A stretch of 64,000 nt of DNA from positions 992,001 to 1,056,000 of the forward strand of contig JAMWBK010000006.1 in the NCBI GenBank assembly GCA_029953675.1. The letters are read 5' to 3'. Below are positions 43,905 through 56,278 of this stretch, piece after piece (the first letter of the stretch is position 1; each line of letters opens with the position of its first letter). The notes below the pieces were generated by a model that was not told where the DNA came from, ran no database searches, and saw only the letters and a program-made list of their open reading frames with translations. Origin of the DNA: Rhodosorus marinus. Taxonomy: Eukaryota > Rhodophyta > Stylonematophyceae > Stylonematales > Stylonemataceae. Made by a program: the position numbers and the translations under genes.

Positions 43905-45542
43905 TTTTTTTCCACTTTCTTCTTTTTCAAACCTTGACCGTTCCAAATTTACAATCCAGCTCTTCACTACCCTCCCCTTCTTCCTTCCGCCAAACTCCGG
44001 AAAACGGACCCCCACGAGTATACCACCCACCGACCCGGACCCCACTCCTAACCACCTCTCCTCCCCCCCGACCACATTGTCCAACAGAATAAACAAAGCA
44101 CATTGCCAAGACCCACCAAACAATTTAATGGATCGCCGAATCCCCCTATGTAAATATACCCTTTTTCTGCATTGTAATTAATTAAATTAATATTTTGAAG
44201 GATTAATCTGAAATGGATACAAATACGACGAGGGGTAAATAATTGCCGGACGCCCGGCCATCACTCTCGATCGGGAGAATGGGGTTTTTAGGTGATTTCT
44301 TGGACTGGGCTTTTGGGATCGATGATTGGATGTTTGGCAGGTGGGGATGGAAGACGAGTCACTCTGAGGACAATTGAAGAATCCTACAAGGAAGCTAGAT
44401 GCAGGTATAGTTTTTGGTCGCTTCGTTCTCAGGTACCTTCCTTCCCAACCTCCTCAGGAAAAGCAACCGTCTTCCCCCGCCCTCCCCCCCCCTCCACGGC
44501 CCCCCTTCCCTTGGGGAGATTTTTGATGAAACAGTAGGTGTGGGGGCGGTGGACAAGAGGTGAGTGGAGAAGCCGTGAAACTTTTTTCCCTTGCTAGGTT
44601 TTGTAGGAGGGAGAGAACGCGAAGAGAGAAGATTGGCCTGCTCTCTGAGTAGGAATGTCGGAGCTGTCCCCGCTCCTAAGAAGATATCTTGAATGAATAT
44701 GTTAGTTCGGAGACTAACAAAACCGCCTTGGGGTGAAATGCAAGGGAACTGAAGCCGTAAATCGCCCCGCCTCTAACATCAAAGCAGATTTCATATTGCG
44801 TCGAGCTTTGAGAAAGCAATAGTGTGCTCAACTGGACTGAGTGTCTCCAGAGGGATTGTTCCTTTCTTTCTGGTGCCTTTCTGAGATGAACTGCATTGGA
44901 CCCAAGTAGACATCGTAGGCGATGGCGTCAGCTGTGGACTCGGTCTCGTAACCTCGCAAGGATAGTTATGCCGTGTATGCATCTGAGAGCGTATTGCTGA
45001 TGTTTGCATGAATTTCTTTCGCAGCGTGGACTAGCATCCTCTTCTCCAAATGTGTTGTGCATTGTTGAGTCAGGTGTGCCTTTGTAGTACGAAACTGGGG
45101 GTTGCTGTGATAATGTGAGCGCGTGAAGCATAAATAGTGGACTGGCTTTCGTACGCCTACTAGCTCCTTCGTGCCCATTGTTGTGTTACTGCGGGCAACA
45201 TTGCGCGCGCCGGTGGGAGTGCGAGACGGTGAACAACGTCGGTTTATTGCTCTCAATTCAGCTACGGAGTCTGGTACACCTCCTCGCGTCAGCTGGTCTC
45301 TCCGCAAAATGCAGAACCAGAGCAACAACGACCCTGAAAGATATGGTGTTAGCTCTTTGTCGCCAGTGGAGGCCTCAAACTTCACTGCGTACAACGTCAG
45401 TCGACAATAGGCTTTTTGTTATTACCAAAACGATTCCCAGCAAATTCGCGCATAGAACAATCAGCAACAATCCCAGTTGATGGAAAATCAGTGTTGATCC
45501 GCTCGCGTTGCAAGAAATGCTCCTGTGCTGGTGTCGTCGGAG
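43905..45542. other. Intergenic with C-rich leader and unresolved frames
   Basis: 43905-44070 is C-rich on +; 44160-44210 is AT-rich; then short G- and C-rich blocks. On the minus strand near 44990-45120 a frame ending VHAAKEIHANISNTLSDAYT looks like a protein C-terminus but could not be joined. No gene is claimed. Confidence 0.4.
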
Positions 45543-46978
45543 TTAAAGCCCACTGAGCTTATCAATGTTGGCACTAACAACGCCGAACACAACCAGGAAA
45601 GCGATGAGCCCGATCAGGGCAGCCACTTGCAATCTCTGCTCTCCCGCACTCTGAAGCTCAACAATGGTCTGTGAGAGGTCATTTTGCACACCGTTCTTGT
45701 CAATGTCCGAGACTCTGTAGATCCAGGTGCCCGGTTCAGGTGATTTATCCAGCCAAGAGTAGTCACCGCCTGGAATGAACGCAATTGAAGAAGGGTGAGA
45801 ACACGGTCAGTCCGGTCCAGCAGACGCAAGATTCCTCCAGATTCGAACACATTATCAAACGTTGCTTGGAACTCACCCTGAGCTCCCTTGGACGTGAGCT
45901 CCGCTGGGTGTGAGTCGTAGTCCGCAACTTTCACCCAGTCCTGAGTTTTCCCCTTCCTCTTACGGACGACAAAGCCCTGGTTTCTAGGCTCCGAACCTAA
46001 CGAAAGAAAAGAAAACGACAGGATAAGGGGAGCGGGGCATGCGTTTCAGCACGACTCTCAGAATTGGATCCGAAGTATAGTTCACCGATCCGAAGTATAG
46101 TTCACCCCTCCTCGTCTTGAATAAGTTGACTACGTACCGGTTGACCAAGTGAGCAAAAGCTCATCTCCGAGCGACTTGTACTTAAGCCCAACTCCCGCAA
46201 GTTCTTGCGCTTGCGGATCTGTCGCCAGATTCCCAACAGCATCACTCTGCAGCGCTCAGCGAAAACCAGCCAGGCTTAGTCTCACGTGTAAGATCTTTTG
46301 AACTATATGTGGACCATAATACCTTGCTCTTAATCCCCATTGATTCAACGTCTTCAATCACGGCTCCAACCATCCATGGTGCATAAGCAGTACCATCCGC
46401 ACGGTACATGCTCGCTTTCCCACCGACCTTCTTTTTCTTCTCCCCCTTCCCTTGTGCCCTGGCAGCCTTTTTCTTCATTTCCTCAACAGGATCGAGACCA
46501 CTGCGCTCCAGATCCTATAGAAGTGAGATTTTCTATCAGAGAAACATGGAGAATTGGTGGCAGATACCAAAGTGCCGGTACAGCTACAAACTTCATCAAA
46601 GTTTGACCTCGACCAGAAGATTTATCTCAGGGTACGTCTCACCGCGTAGTATCCCGGATACGGCTCTGGCGGAAGTACAAATTCCTCCTCTTCCGTCTTC
46701 TCTTCACTCATTCGGACAATGTGAGCCCTTCGAGCCTCAGAGCGCGATACAAACCCACCGCCATTACGCCTGAACTGCACGCCTCCACTGCGAGAGACAG
46801 TTCCTACTAGACCAAAAAAAACAACAAAAACCACTCAGGCGACGTGTTCAATTACAATCCAAACGTTAGAACAGCTACAAGAGGACTAGAACAGAGTGAG
46901 AATTATCCAGCCGGGCTGGTGTGAGTCCCTCCATCGCTCACCATTCGCTCCAATCGCGCCTCCGACGAATGCGAACAT
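45543..46978 (-). CDS. Conserved plastid membrane protein with FnIII-like part
   Basis: Six exons (46978-46942, 46806-46643, 46514-46323, 46246-46138, 45996-45877, 45769-45543) give 282 residues; all phases close. It starts MFAFVGGAIGANVGTVSRSG, a transit peptide with the early Phe typical of red-algal plastid proteins. A Lys-rich segment (about 85-105) is followed by APWMVGAVIEDVESMG and a beta-rich region (DELLLTWSTGSEPRNQGFVV, GDYSWLDKSPEPGTWIYRV, SDIDKNG). One C-terminal helix follows (VAALIGLIAFLVVFGVV). A similar uncharacterised chloroplast protein exists in land plants (from memory). Function unknown; a thylakoid or envelope anchor is likely. Confidence 0.8.
46067..46106. repeat. Perfect 20-bp tandem duplication in an intron
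   Basis: GATCCGAAGTATAGTTCACC occurs twice head to tail within the intron 45997-46137 of the plastid membrane protein gene. Confidence 0.95.
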
Positions 46979-48224
46979 TTTCTTCTCCTTCAAGAGAAAC
47001 ACAAGAAAAGGAACCAACAGGAAGGACCTACGTTACCCTACTGATCTGCTGCCCTTGAACACAGACTCCAAGAACAACAGCAAATACAACTCTAGAATAA
47101 GAACTAGTCTTTCCTCCCTCCCACCCTTCCCAACCTAAGACAAAAGCCTCGCCATCCAAATCCAAACTGGGGGATTGATCACCTCCACCAGTTGGTGGAG
47201 GTGAACTCTAAAAAACCGAATTGCCTAGCACTCAGTCAATTTGATATACCAAAAAAACATTATCTACGTACCTAATATAGCCTACACATATTTCAAAGCG
47301 GCCCTAATATACAAATATTCACCATTTTCTCTTTTCGTTCTCGATATATACAATCCAACCGTTCGTTTATTACAATATATTTTGACGACATAAATGATTG
47401 ATCGAATCCGGTCCAGGCCCTACGAGCCCCACGATAACGAGAATATTGAATTTATGATGATTTAGGGCTCGTTCGATGGGATTTTTCACCACTAGACGAC
47501 CGATCCTATGAATTGCCTGTTTGGTTTTTATTTTTGAACGTCTTCGGGTTTCGATGGATATTTTTGAGTGTCGCTAAGATTGATAGTATATTTGAGTACG
47601 AAAACATTGTCGATCCGGATTGAATGAATTGGTTTATGGATTGAGGTTACCTCAATGCAAAACGGCGGGGTCCGGAGTCTGGCATGTCCAGGCACGACAG
47701 GAATCTGAGGTATGGATTGAGAGACCACTTGGAGGCCGGTACATATATAATCAAAGCGTCCACAGAATGAAGGCTGATGAGGGCTCATTGATATGGGGTG
47801 GGGGAGGGTGGGGAGGTATTGCTTAAGAAGAGGCCGTTTCCCCTCTCCCCTTCTCTTCGCGTGTTCTTTCCTACAAGCTGAACTGTTGGTCTGTTGACCC
47901 GAGATATCACCCTACCCCTCCGCCAGTCTGAACCTCAACTTACGAGAATTTTCTAATGCGCGTACTCGTGCTCGTTTTCCTGGGTTCCTTGAGCCAACCT
48001 GGTCGTCAATTCTCGCGCTTTACGTTCCAAAAGGTAAAAAAACGCAGCGTCTGCCTAGACTTCAGAAATAATATCCTTTCGTGTCATAATATGAACTCCT
48101 TTTTATTCAGAAATACGAAATATTTATCTCCGATTTCTCTAATGACTACAAGCCCGGTGTCTGAATATGAATTTTGTGAACATTCTGGGTACACTGCTTG
48201 CAATCTTCCCAATACGATTTATTC
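46979..48224. other. Intergenic, A/C-rich leader then AT-rich
   Basis: A/C-rich on + to about 47160 (upstream of a minus gene), a hairpin at 47179-47204, AT-rich sequence 47220-47400 and 48060-48240. No gene recognised. Confidence 0.5.
47179..47204. repeat. 11-bp perfect inverted repeat
   Basis: TCACCTCCACC, loop AGTT, GGTGGAGGTGA. It lies about 200 bp upstream of the plastid membrane protein start and could be a binding site for a dimeric factor. Confidence 0.85.
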
Positions 48225-48609
48225 CTAAACCCTCTTTTTTTGATTTAGCGGATTCCTGACGGTGGCGCAGAAATCCGACCGCGAGGATTCTATCCATTCT
48301 TCTTTCTCAACACCCTGGGGAACAATTCCGCCATGTGTAGGAGGCTTGCAGTTGAGGAATGAGATAAGCAACTGATCTCCAAAGCCTGTCGCGACATCTA
48401 CCAACCGCATGCTTCGGAACAGAACCAGAATGGTGTCTCCACCTTTTGTCCCCCACCGCCAGGGAGGACCGCGTTCAATCCCCCGCAGGATATCAACAAA
48501 ATTGATACCGCTAGGACGAAAAACCTGGCCAGAGAAAAGCCTTCCCCACTAAACTCAGCGTGAGGATCGAAAACGATAAATATCCCCACTGCTACCCCAC
48601 GGCATCCAT
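48225..48609 (-). CDS. Small protein of 99 residues, unknown family
   Basis: Exon 1 (48609-48596, only 14 nt) and exon 2 (48510-48225) join across an 85-bp intron (GTAGCAG donor, TCCTAG acceptor) in phase 2. The product starts MDAVGGINFVDILRGIERGP and continues with GGDTILVLFRSMRLVDVATG, FGDQLLISFLNCKPPTHGG and a charged, hydrophilic tail. The long exon reads convincingly as protein; the tiny first exon is the weak part. No signal peptide. Family not recognised. Confidence 0.5.
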
Positions 48610-49650
48610 CCCTCGCGTCTCACAACACTGGTTCAATACTAATCGTATTTGCACCCAGAATAAAACTAATCATGTCCCACTACAACCTAATTTAGACCAA
48701 CATTAACTCTCCATGTTTTATCAAAACTATATCCCATCAACTGCTTCACCTAACCTCCCTATTTCTACCTATTCTGATACACGATTATAAATCTTCCAAA
48801 ACAACGATCCAAAATAATGTTTAAATCATAATTCGTCACCTAAACGATAAAATTATCTCCAAATTGAATATCTTCTAAATCCAAAACGGCCAATATTATA
48901 ATAATCGAGAAAGAATATTATTAATAAAAGTAATTTTAGTCCATATGTATAGTACAAAATAAGCCTAAAAGTGGCCTTACGAAACTATTAATTTGGGACA
49001 TTTTTTCCCAGCGCATGAGGCCAAGAGATGATATATGCGGATTTTGGGATTCCCTGAGGGGTTCCAGCCTCTGAGGCGGAAGGGGGGTGCGGTGGGGTTT
49101 TCAATAAGCGAAAAGCACCATTTGGTACTTGTTTATAATGTGTTTGCGTGTGGTGAATGTGTGTGGCAGTTCCGGTTTTCTAGGAGTGGATTCTTAGGGA
49201 GGAAGAGAAGTATTGTGGTCTTAGGGGGAGCGGGTTGGGAGGAGTGTGTGTGTGTAGAGGAGAGCTGTTAGATTGTTGAGGAGGTGCAAGCTCTGGACTT
49301 GTTGGGAAGGGAGATTTGTCGTTGTGTGTGTGCGTGTTTGTTTTTTTTGGGGTTTTGGTTTTGGTTGTTTTCGGCCAGTGTTCGAATTTAACGAGGAATG
49401 GGTTAGGCACGGAGAACGGGGTATGGAGAACTGGGTTTGTATGATGTTTGCTTTTTGAAGAAGTTCTTGACGCCCGTGAAGACACGAAAGACTTGCGTTA
49501 CGAGAGCACGCAGTTCTGGTTTGTTTTACTGTGCTAGGGCTCTTTTTACTTTTTTTTCTTTCCGCTGGTGGCTGCGTTTTTGGGAGGAAGGTTCAACGCA
49601 TTATCCTTTGACTGCTTGTTTCGGTCACGTTGAGCTCGGTCTAGGGAGAA
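48610..49650. other. Intergenic, AT-rich then G-rich leader
   Basis: 48650-48970 is AT-rich; 49060-49330 is G/T-rich on + before the kinase start at 49651. No gene. Confidence 0.55.
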
Positions 49651-52649
49651 ATGGCCGCTAGCCGGTCGGAGTATGACCCTCCCCCGGATGCGCTTAGAGC
49701 CTCCCAATCAGTAGTCGTACAGGCTGTAGGCACTGATAGAGGTAAGCCATAAGCACGCAATAGGATGGTGTTTGGTTTCGCTTGTTCTGTCCCTTTGATG
49801 ATGTGCTAAATATAACCGTTTGTAATGCAATCACAAATCTAGAAAGTGTCTTCAAACCTATCGTATCCTTTAGCGGGTTCCCACGAAGGTTTCACCATGC
49901 GGATGTGTTGACGTCTGGAAGTCATGACTCGACCCATTCTCAAGAAGCCTCTGCTCATTCTAGTAGTGGAGATCGTCCAGCGAAAACTGATACGATGGCA
50001 GTGGATGGATTCTTTGAAAGGTTTTTTCCAACCACTGGGAACTTCGATATAACTGGACAAGTGGAGGCTTTGCTGCAGCGCCAAGGTTCTGACGTTAGAA
50101 CGTCTTCGTCGGGAGGTACTAACGACGTCCGACATGGGATCACGATACGACCAAAGGATTAGTTCAATTGCTTCTGTCTTTCTCGTTGTTATGATGAAAC
50201 TCATCAGGAGCGTTTCGTTAATTGTCTTAGCTACAGCGGATTCAGGATGCGAATCTACTTCGAGCGGACGACGGGTTCAGTCACTCGATGTGGCGGATTC
50301 GAGGAGCGCTGAAGCAAGATTTGTTGGCAAATCTTTGTGGAGAGAAGCATCATTTCATCCGGATGCGAAGATTCCCTTGAGGGCAGCTAGCCTCGCGACG
50401 TTTACAGTATTTAGGATTTGCCGGCTTTTTTCGCCTCTGGAATGTCTCGTCCAGTCTTTGTCGGGTTCGCTGAGAGAAAAAGTGCCGCTGGCTTTTGCGT
50501 TTGAGATCGCACGCTTGTCAAGAATTTGACTGAATGGCTAATCTTTCTGTTCCTGTGATATGCAGGTGCCCGAGTGAAGTACTGTACACTGGCCAACGCA
50601 AGGAAAATGGCTGTCGTCTGGATGAACAAGAATTTGAAGAGCTTAAGCTACAATGTTGATGGTGAAACCCACTCTGCATCGGTAGTTGAGATTGAGAGTT
50701 TGAAGACTCATGACAGAATGCTGAAAATCAAATGCCGAGATCCTTCTAACCCAGATGGAAGGAGGCTTGTCTTCATTTTCGCTACCCGTGATGCATGCGA
50801 GATCTTTGTCACGGCTTTGGCTCTCCTTGCTCCAATCGAGGCACTGGTGGGTGCTTCCTTGGCTATTACTACTTCTCTCTGGTCCTACGCTTGCCGTTGG
50901 TTTCGTAGTGGATTTCTGCACCACCGCTGCAAGCAAGAGAGAAGATGCTGATCTTCGCGCGGGGAAAGAAGGGGACTGAATATCAGGTTTTTAATATCCG
51001 CCTCCTTTTCTAGGTTAAGGACAACGGAGCCGAGATCAAGTATCGACAGTTCTACAATCCGATGAAAGACACATACAACCGTAAACCTGTAGCTGAGAAG
51101 AAGAAGTTTGGTCCTTATGTGCTACTGAAGGGGATCGGGCGTGGGGCGTTTGGCAAGGTGTATGTGGCTCTTCATGTCAAGGAGAGAAGAATCTACGCAG
51201 TCAAGGCCGTGAAGAAGATGGTTCGCCGTGCAACACAAAACTTTTCCAGCACTTGGAGGTGATCTGTTTTCTGGGACTTCTTTAGACTTAAGGCTTATGT
51301 TTGTCTGCCTGACACCTCTTGTGAACAGACAAAGCTTGACATGGCCGCCGCAGGACAAGCGTTCGGTGAGAGTTTTGTTTTGAAATCCAGCGGAACGTCT
51401 GATCGTGAGACGCGTATCATGTCGCGCATTCAGAACCACAAGAACATTGTTACAATGAAGGAAATTGTGGAAGATCCCATCCGCCGCCGAGTGTTACTCG
51501 TTGTAGAGTTGATGCCAAGTGGTGCGCTCATGAGCATGGAGAACCCTGTGCCGCTGCAATTGGACCTTGCAAAGAAGGTTTGGACATTTGTGTCATACGC
51601 AAAAGCTTACCCGTACAGGGTCTAAACAAAGAGGTGTACCGCTTTCTGCAGGTGTTCAAGGATTGTGTTTCTGGACTTCAGTTCTTGCATCAGCACAATA
51701 TAGTACACCGAGACATCAAACCGGAGAATATTCTCGCCCAGCCGGACGGCACGTGCAAACTGTCAGACTTTGGAACATCGAAGGTGTATGAAATGGACGA
51801 TCCGGATACTTTTATCGGACAAGAGTAAGGCAAAATTCACGCCTTCTGAAACGTGGTGGCCCGGGACTTGCGGGTTATATCCACAAACCAATTGCCCCGG
51901 ATGAGCGTACTTGTGACGCTTCTACTGTACTGCAGTTGCGATCGCGGCTTTTGCCCAGGTCTGTACGCTTTGCCGGCGCTAACCTCTTGTTTCCTACTCT
52001 CGACACCCCAGGACTGCTGTTGGTACTCCCGCTTTTTGCTCCCCTGAGCACTGCTTGTCACGTGCTGCCCCTAAGTATGAGGGAAATTCTTTTCCGTCTG
52101 ACATTTGGGCCCTTGGCGTGACCTTGTACTTTATGATCTACGGTGTGCTGCCGTTTGAAGCTCCGGGCGTGTTCGAGACATACGACGCTATTTGTACGAA
52201 TACGCTGAAGTTTCCTGACGTACCAGCGGTGAGTAGCTGAGCGACGCGAGTTGACGCTAGCGTGTGTGTTCTCACTTTTTTCGAACATTCTTAACTTGAG
52301 TGTGCAGATTCCGAACTCCATGAAGGAACTCCTCGTTGCTACGATGCAGAGAAATCCTCTGAAAAGGCCTACGGCCAAGGAGCTTGGAACTTCAACGTGG
52401 CTGCTCAGCGAAGATGCAGTGGTAGTAGGCGTATCGAGCCCAATGGAGCGATCACTGATCAGCAAGCGAGGTGCCGCAAAGCAGCTCTCCGCGTCGGCTG
52501 CCTCCCGCGGTGTGAAGGCTTCCCCCTCACCAGCTGGATCCTCAGTTACCTCCTCGTTATCCAGTGGAACGTTGGCCCATTCAAGGACTTCCAATTGGAA
52601 CGGCAAAGGGGAAGAGCGTTACCAATCGCGGTACGCAGAGTACATGTAG
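49651..52649 (+). CDS. CaMKK/SnAK-like Ser/Thr kinase with N-terminal PH/GRAM-like domain
   Basis: Nine exons (49651-49741, 49843-50115, 50237-50464, 50566-50846, 51014-51220, 51329-51577, 51652-51824, 52012-52228, 52308-52649) sum to 686 residues with closed phases. Residues 1-125 are Ser-rich. About 170-290 form a PH/GRAM-like region (SLSGARVKYCTLANARKMAV, VWMNKNLKSLSYNVDG). The kinase starts near 330: GIGRGAFGKVYVAL, YAVKAVKK, HQHNIVHRDIKPENIL, LSDFGTSKVYEM, VGTPAFCSPEH and DIWALGVTLYFMIYGVLPFE. The DFG-x-S and V-G-T-P-A-F segments and the V-T-L-Y-F helix resemble CaMKK, LKB1-type and plant SnAK kinases that activate AMPK/SnRK1. The tail is Ser-rich. Two introns use unusual GTTCGC donors (50465, 51221). 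Confidence 0.82.
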
Positions 52650-53242
52650 CTGCACTCTAGAGGCTTAACGTAGCCTGAAGAAATCTGTACTTTATTTTTC
52701 ATCTGCATATTTATCCCAGTAGTGGTTTGAGATTGATATTAAACGAGCCAAAGCAAAGAACAAGAACATGGGGCCTTTCAAGCAGATCGGGTTGCCTTGA
52801 ATTCTAGATTCGAAGGGTATGGCCCGTGCGAATTGCGTTCCAACCGCAAGTGGTCCTCCATTGCTCCTACGTTGGTGTAAAAGTTGTCCACCCACCCTTA
52901 TTGGCCTCGCCAGGCCAGAAATCTGTTCCGCTATTTTGACGCTATGCCACTCCGAAGGTGGGTACAGCAACTCTCCTCGTGGCCGGGGTATTCCTACCCT
53001 GCTCCATGTCCTTTGCTCCTTCGAGGAGGAGAGGGGATGTGATTGATTGATGTCTTTCTCGTAGATAATCGCCATCCGATATGACCCGATGAATGCCAGC
53101 CCCCAACAACTCCTCACTGTATTCGAGCTGGTTCCTCTCGCTTAGAACATATCGAAAGCATCGCGAACAAGAATTCTCTTCAGTTCCTTGCGAATCTGAA
53201 TTCTCAGCACTGATCCTATGCTCCGCGAGTGTCTTCCAAAGT
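52650..53242. other. Short gap with overlapping minus-strand candidate frames
   Basis: A minus frame from an ATG at 53075 to 52692 reads GIPRPRGELLYPPSEWHS, GQLLHQRRSNGGPLAVG and a hydrophobic C-terminus. A second minus frame (about 53290-52995) reads RYVLSERNQLEYSEELLG and could splice (GTAGGA donor) to a last piece with MEDHLRLERNSHGPYPSNLE. Only one can be real, and neither has a recognised family. Confidence 0.35.
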
Positions 53243-54208
53243 TCAAAGTACGATGAAGATTCTCGTTGAGTTTGTACTTCTAACTTCACGTATTCGTTTG
53301 CAGTGTCGAAGAAGGTTCAAGATGCTTTTCGCAGTCGCGGCGGGACGTATTTCCGGGCAGGCTTTTATATCATTTGACGAAATGAACGGAGAATTACCCA
53401 GCTCTGCAGAGAGTTCCTCGTCCTGGTACGCCTGAACTTGATTCAGCTGCTTGGAAGAAAGTTCCCGCATTGGGCGCCGGAGGAGCTGGTATTTGTCTCG
53501 AATAAGCCGATTCAGGACGTTGACTGTGTCATTCACTTTCTCAAGAGTGAGCCTCCCAACGACATACTGAGGCGCCGATTTGAGCTCCGATGCAGTTAAG
53601 TACTTGATCTCTGGATGCGACGGTGTTGCGGAACCGCGGGTTCCGGACCCTCGTTTGCACTGTGAGGAATCTGATTCTAGAGCATTGGTGAGGTTCTCGT
53701 CTAGATTATGAGCTTCTGTGTTCCAAGTACCGTCGTTTCCATCCGAGTTGGTTTCGTTTGACTGATGTGTTTTCGGAAGATGACGGGGAACGTTTTCATC
53801 GATGGCTGTCAACCTCCGCGATTGACCTTCGATTCTCGAGAACAGTTCCTGCATCAAATGAAAAGTCATATCCCTTAGTTTCCTCGTATTCGTCGCACTT
53901 CAAAAAGATTGAAAAAAGTCTCCGTTCGAAGCTAGGCATCTACTAACCTTCGTCCTTTCAAGGTCCGTACTTTCCTTGCTGCAGTAGGCCTTCAGCTTCT
54001 TCAGCAGCAGCTCCACTTCGTCAACTGCATTGGAAGCTCTGACCAACTTCTTCTGAATCTCCTCTTTAGCAGAGCTATTTTCTTCCACTCGAAGGAGCAT
54101 CAAGGACTGGAGCTCATCGATACGGTTCGATATGCTGTCTTCCACCTGCTGCAGAAGCTCGCTGGCCCTTGAGCAGGTTGCAACAGATTTTCCGTTTGAC
54201 TTCAACAT
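53243..54208 (-). CDS. SKA1: SKA1, spindle and kinetochore-associated protein 1
   Basis: Exons 54208-53948 and 53848-53243 with a 99-bp phase-0 intron give 288 residues. The N-terminal 90 residues are a coiled coil (ELLQQVEDSISNRIDELQSL, KKLVRASNAVDEVELLLKKL), as needed to join SKA2 and SKA3. A Ser/Asn-rich linker follows. The C-terminal microtubule-binding winged helix is clear: IKYLTASELKSAPQYVVGRL, LEKVNDTVNVLNRLI, KYQLLRRPMRELSS and LNLLRHCKRIREVR. SKA1 helps kinetochores hold on to depolymerising microtubules. The C-terminus TRIFIVL matches the family end, so the stop is trusted. Confidence 0.88.
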
Positions 54209-56278
54209 CTCGTTCCTTCTCTATCTCTCATGTCCATTTCCGTTCAAAACTTTCCCGAGTGCCTGTTGCCGAGCTATTCCTACGTTGTCATCGTGCACGT
54301 GGGAAGCGAGTCTGTGCCTTGCGGCACCTGCTGGACTACAAAATTTTGCCGTTACCGCCGATCTCATCTTCAAGAATTTCAAATATTTAAAACAAACAAT
54401 GGATTGACTTCAATCCATATAAACGTTTTTTATTTTTCAATTCATGATCATGATTTTGTATTTGGATTCATCTATTTTGATTGCGAGGAAAGAGCGGATA
54501 AGACAGACTGTCCGTTTCGAGAAGAGTGCGGGAGGCTTCGTCGAAGTCCGCGGGTTCGATTTCCACTCAGAGAACCTACGAGCGCGAAAGAATGAGGTGG
54601 GGTCATGGATTTGTAATTTTCTCACTAAGTCCTCTAGGACTTTGCGGCGGTTCTACAAGCGCAGCTGATGCCTCCGCAGCCAAAAACTGACTAGTTTCAA
54701 AGAGGATGAACGACTGAACTAACTGCTTACACCCATGAGACGCTTTTTAGTTGTATAAACGTGTGGAACACGCCCAGTTCACCCATCATTGCAGATTACG
54801 GTGCTCAGCCTGGCGAACAACGTATCGGAAATCTTGCTTTTTACCTCGTTGTCCGAAGCGAATATAGAGACTGAGCCTTTTCTGGGACTGCCTTGGCGGA
54901 TCGAGCTTTGTTCATAAGCCAAAGACCAAGTTGGGGCTAGTTACGTCCTGCCCCATCTTCCGCTATAATCTGTCCAACCACGGCGTGAGTGCAGGTTTGG
55001 CTCATTGGTCAAACGCTGATAAGATGATAGAGCATCTTCACTAGCTGAGCTAAAAAATCCGTTTTCTCCCTCAAAGCCTCATCCGAAGTCACGAAAGTTC
55101 CTGAGAACGAGTTCAGTCACAAACGGATAACCCAGCCTTGCTTACAGGGATTTCCCCCGATAATCATCAACCCGCTTACACTAAGCTCGAATTCAGCAAG
55201 AGAGAAAATACCCCTTTGCAAGAGATCTCCAGAAAAGTTGTATTAATTGTATTACTTAATAAATATGATCTATTCGTATTTTGAACCTGCAGTTCACCGG
55301 CTGGGAGGGTTTCGCTTTTTCCTGGCTTTCGGAACAGTTGGATCCAGTTCGCTTTGAGAGGACAGTGGCCTAGGTGGGGTCCTATTCGCTTAGACCTAGT
55401 TTAGAGACCTTTCCATTATTCGCTCTTATTGATTTAAAGATTCGCATGGATCTCGATGGCAAGGAGAGGTGTACCAGGACGCCAGAACCGTCCGCCACGA
55501 TAGCGTGAAAAAACAATATGGGCAATGAAACGTTTGTCAGAGAAAAACAGAGCCCAAGCCTGCCCCGCGAGACAAAAAAGATTAAAGCGATATTAAGATA
55601 TGCGTTCTTTGTTGTCTCTTCCCGCCCTAAGGGGTTGAGGAAAAACGTCCTCACCCAGTTGCCGGAACCCCGTTCATTGGGCGGCCAGTCGGTCAAAATC
55701 TTGCTGGGTGAAAAGTGATCTTCTTCTTGTTCATAAAAGTGTTAATTTTTGAGCGTGAGTTGGAAGCAACGTTGACGCGTCGCTTTTGGAAGGCTTGCTG
55801 GCCCGCAGCGGACATAGCCTAGTCCTTGATTCGGGCTGAGTGACCGTCCTCTCACAACCTCTGCTAGGGGAGTCGCCTTTTTATATCCGTAGAGACCGAT
55901 ATTTTGCATCTTGAGATTCTTTCTAGCCCATTGGGGCAAAAGCTGTCGGCTGAGTAGGACCCTTGCATTGTACCCGGTTTTCCTCTGACTCGAAACTTCA
56001 ACCATTCTCCATTTAGATTGGATGATCGTCCTCTAGACAGAAAGCGGCTTCCCCGGGTCTTGTAGAGCGATAAGGCGATATTCGATACTGGTTCGCTCAA
56101 AATCCCAGCTCACCCCCCCCGGCACTAGCCACAGCTCGAGGGACAATAAAAACCTACTCCTCGCTTTCCTTCTCGATTAGGGTACACATAACTCATAGGG
56201 CACTAGAGCGTAACATTGACGGTGACCCAGAGAAGATCAGGAAGGAGATTGTTGGAGAGACGACGTTCCAGGAGCATC
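54209..56278. other. Intergenic, no gene recognised
   Basis: About 2 kb. AT-rich islands at 54380-54480 and 55240-55280. Open frames at 54440-54660 and 55380-55720 show no family or splice signal. The last 70 bp (from GACCCAGAGAAGATCAG near 56223) matches the leader of the other copies of the secreted-protein family. Confidence 0.5.

Noticed and set aside
54500-54600. Possible tRNA (GGGTTCGATTTCC resembles a T-arm)
   Set aside because: The flanking bases do not pair into a T stem, and no acceptor, D or anticodon stem fits.
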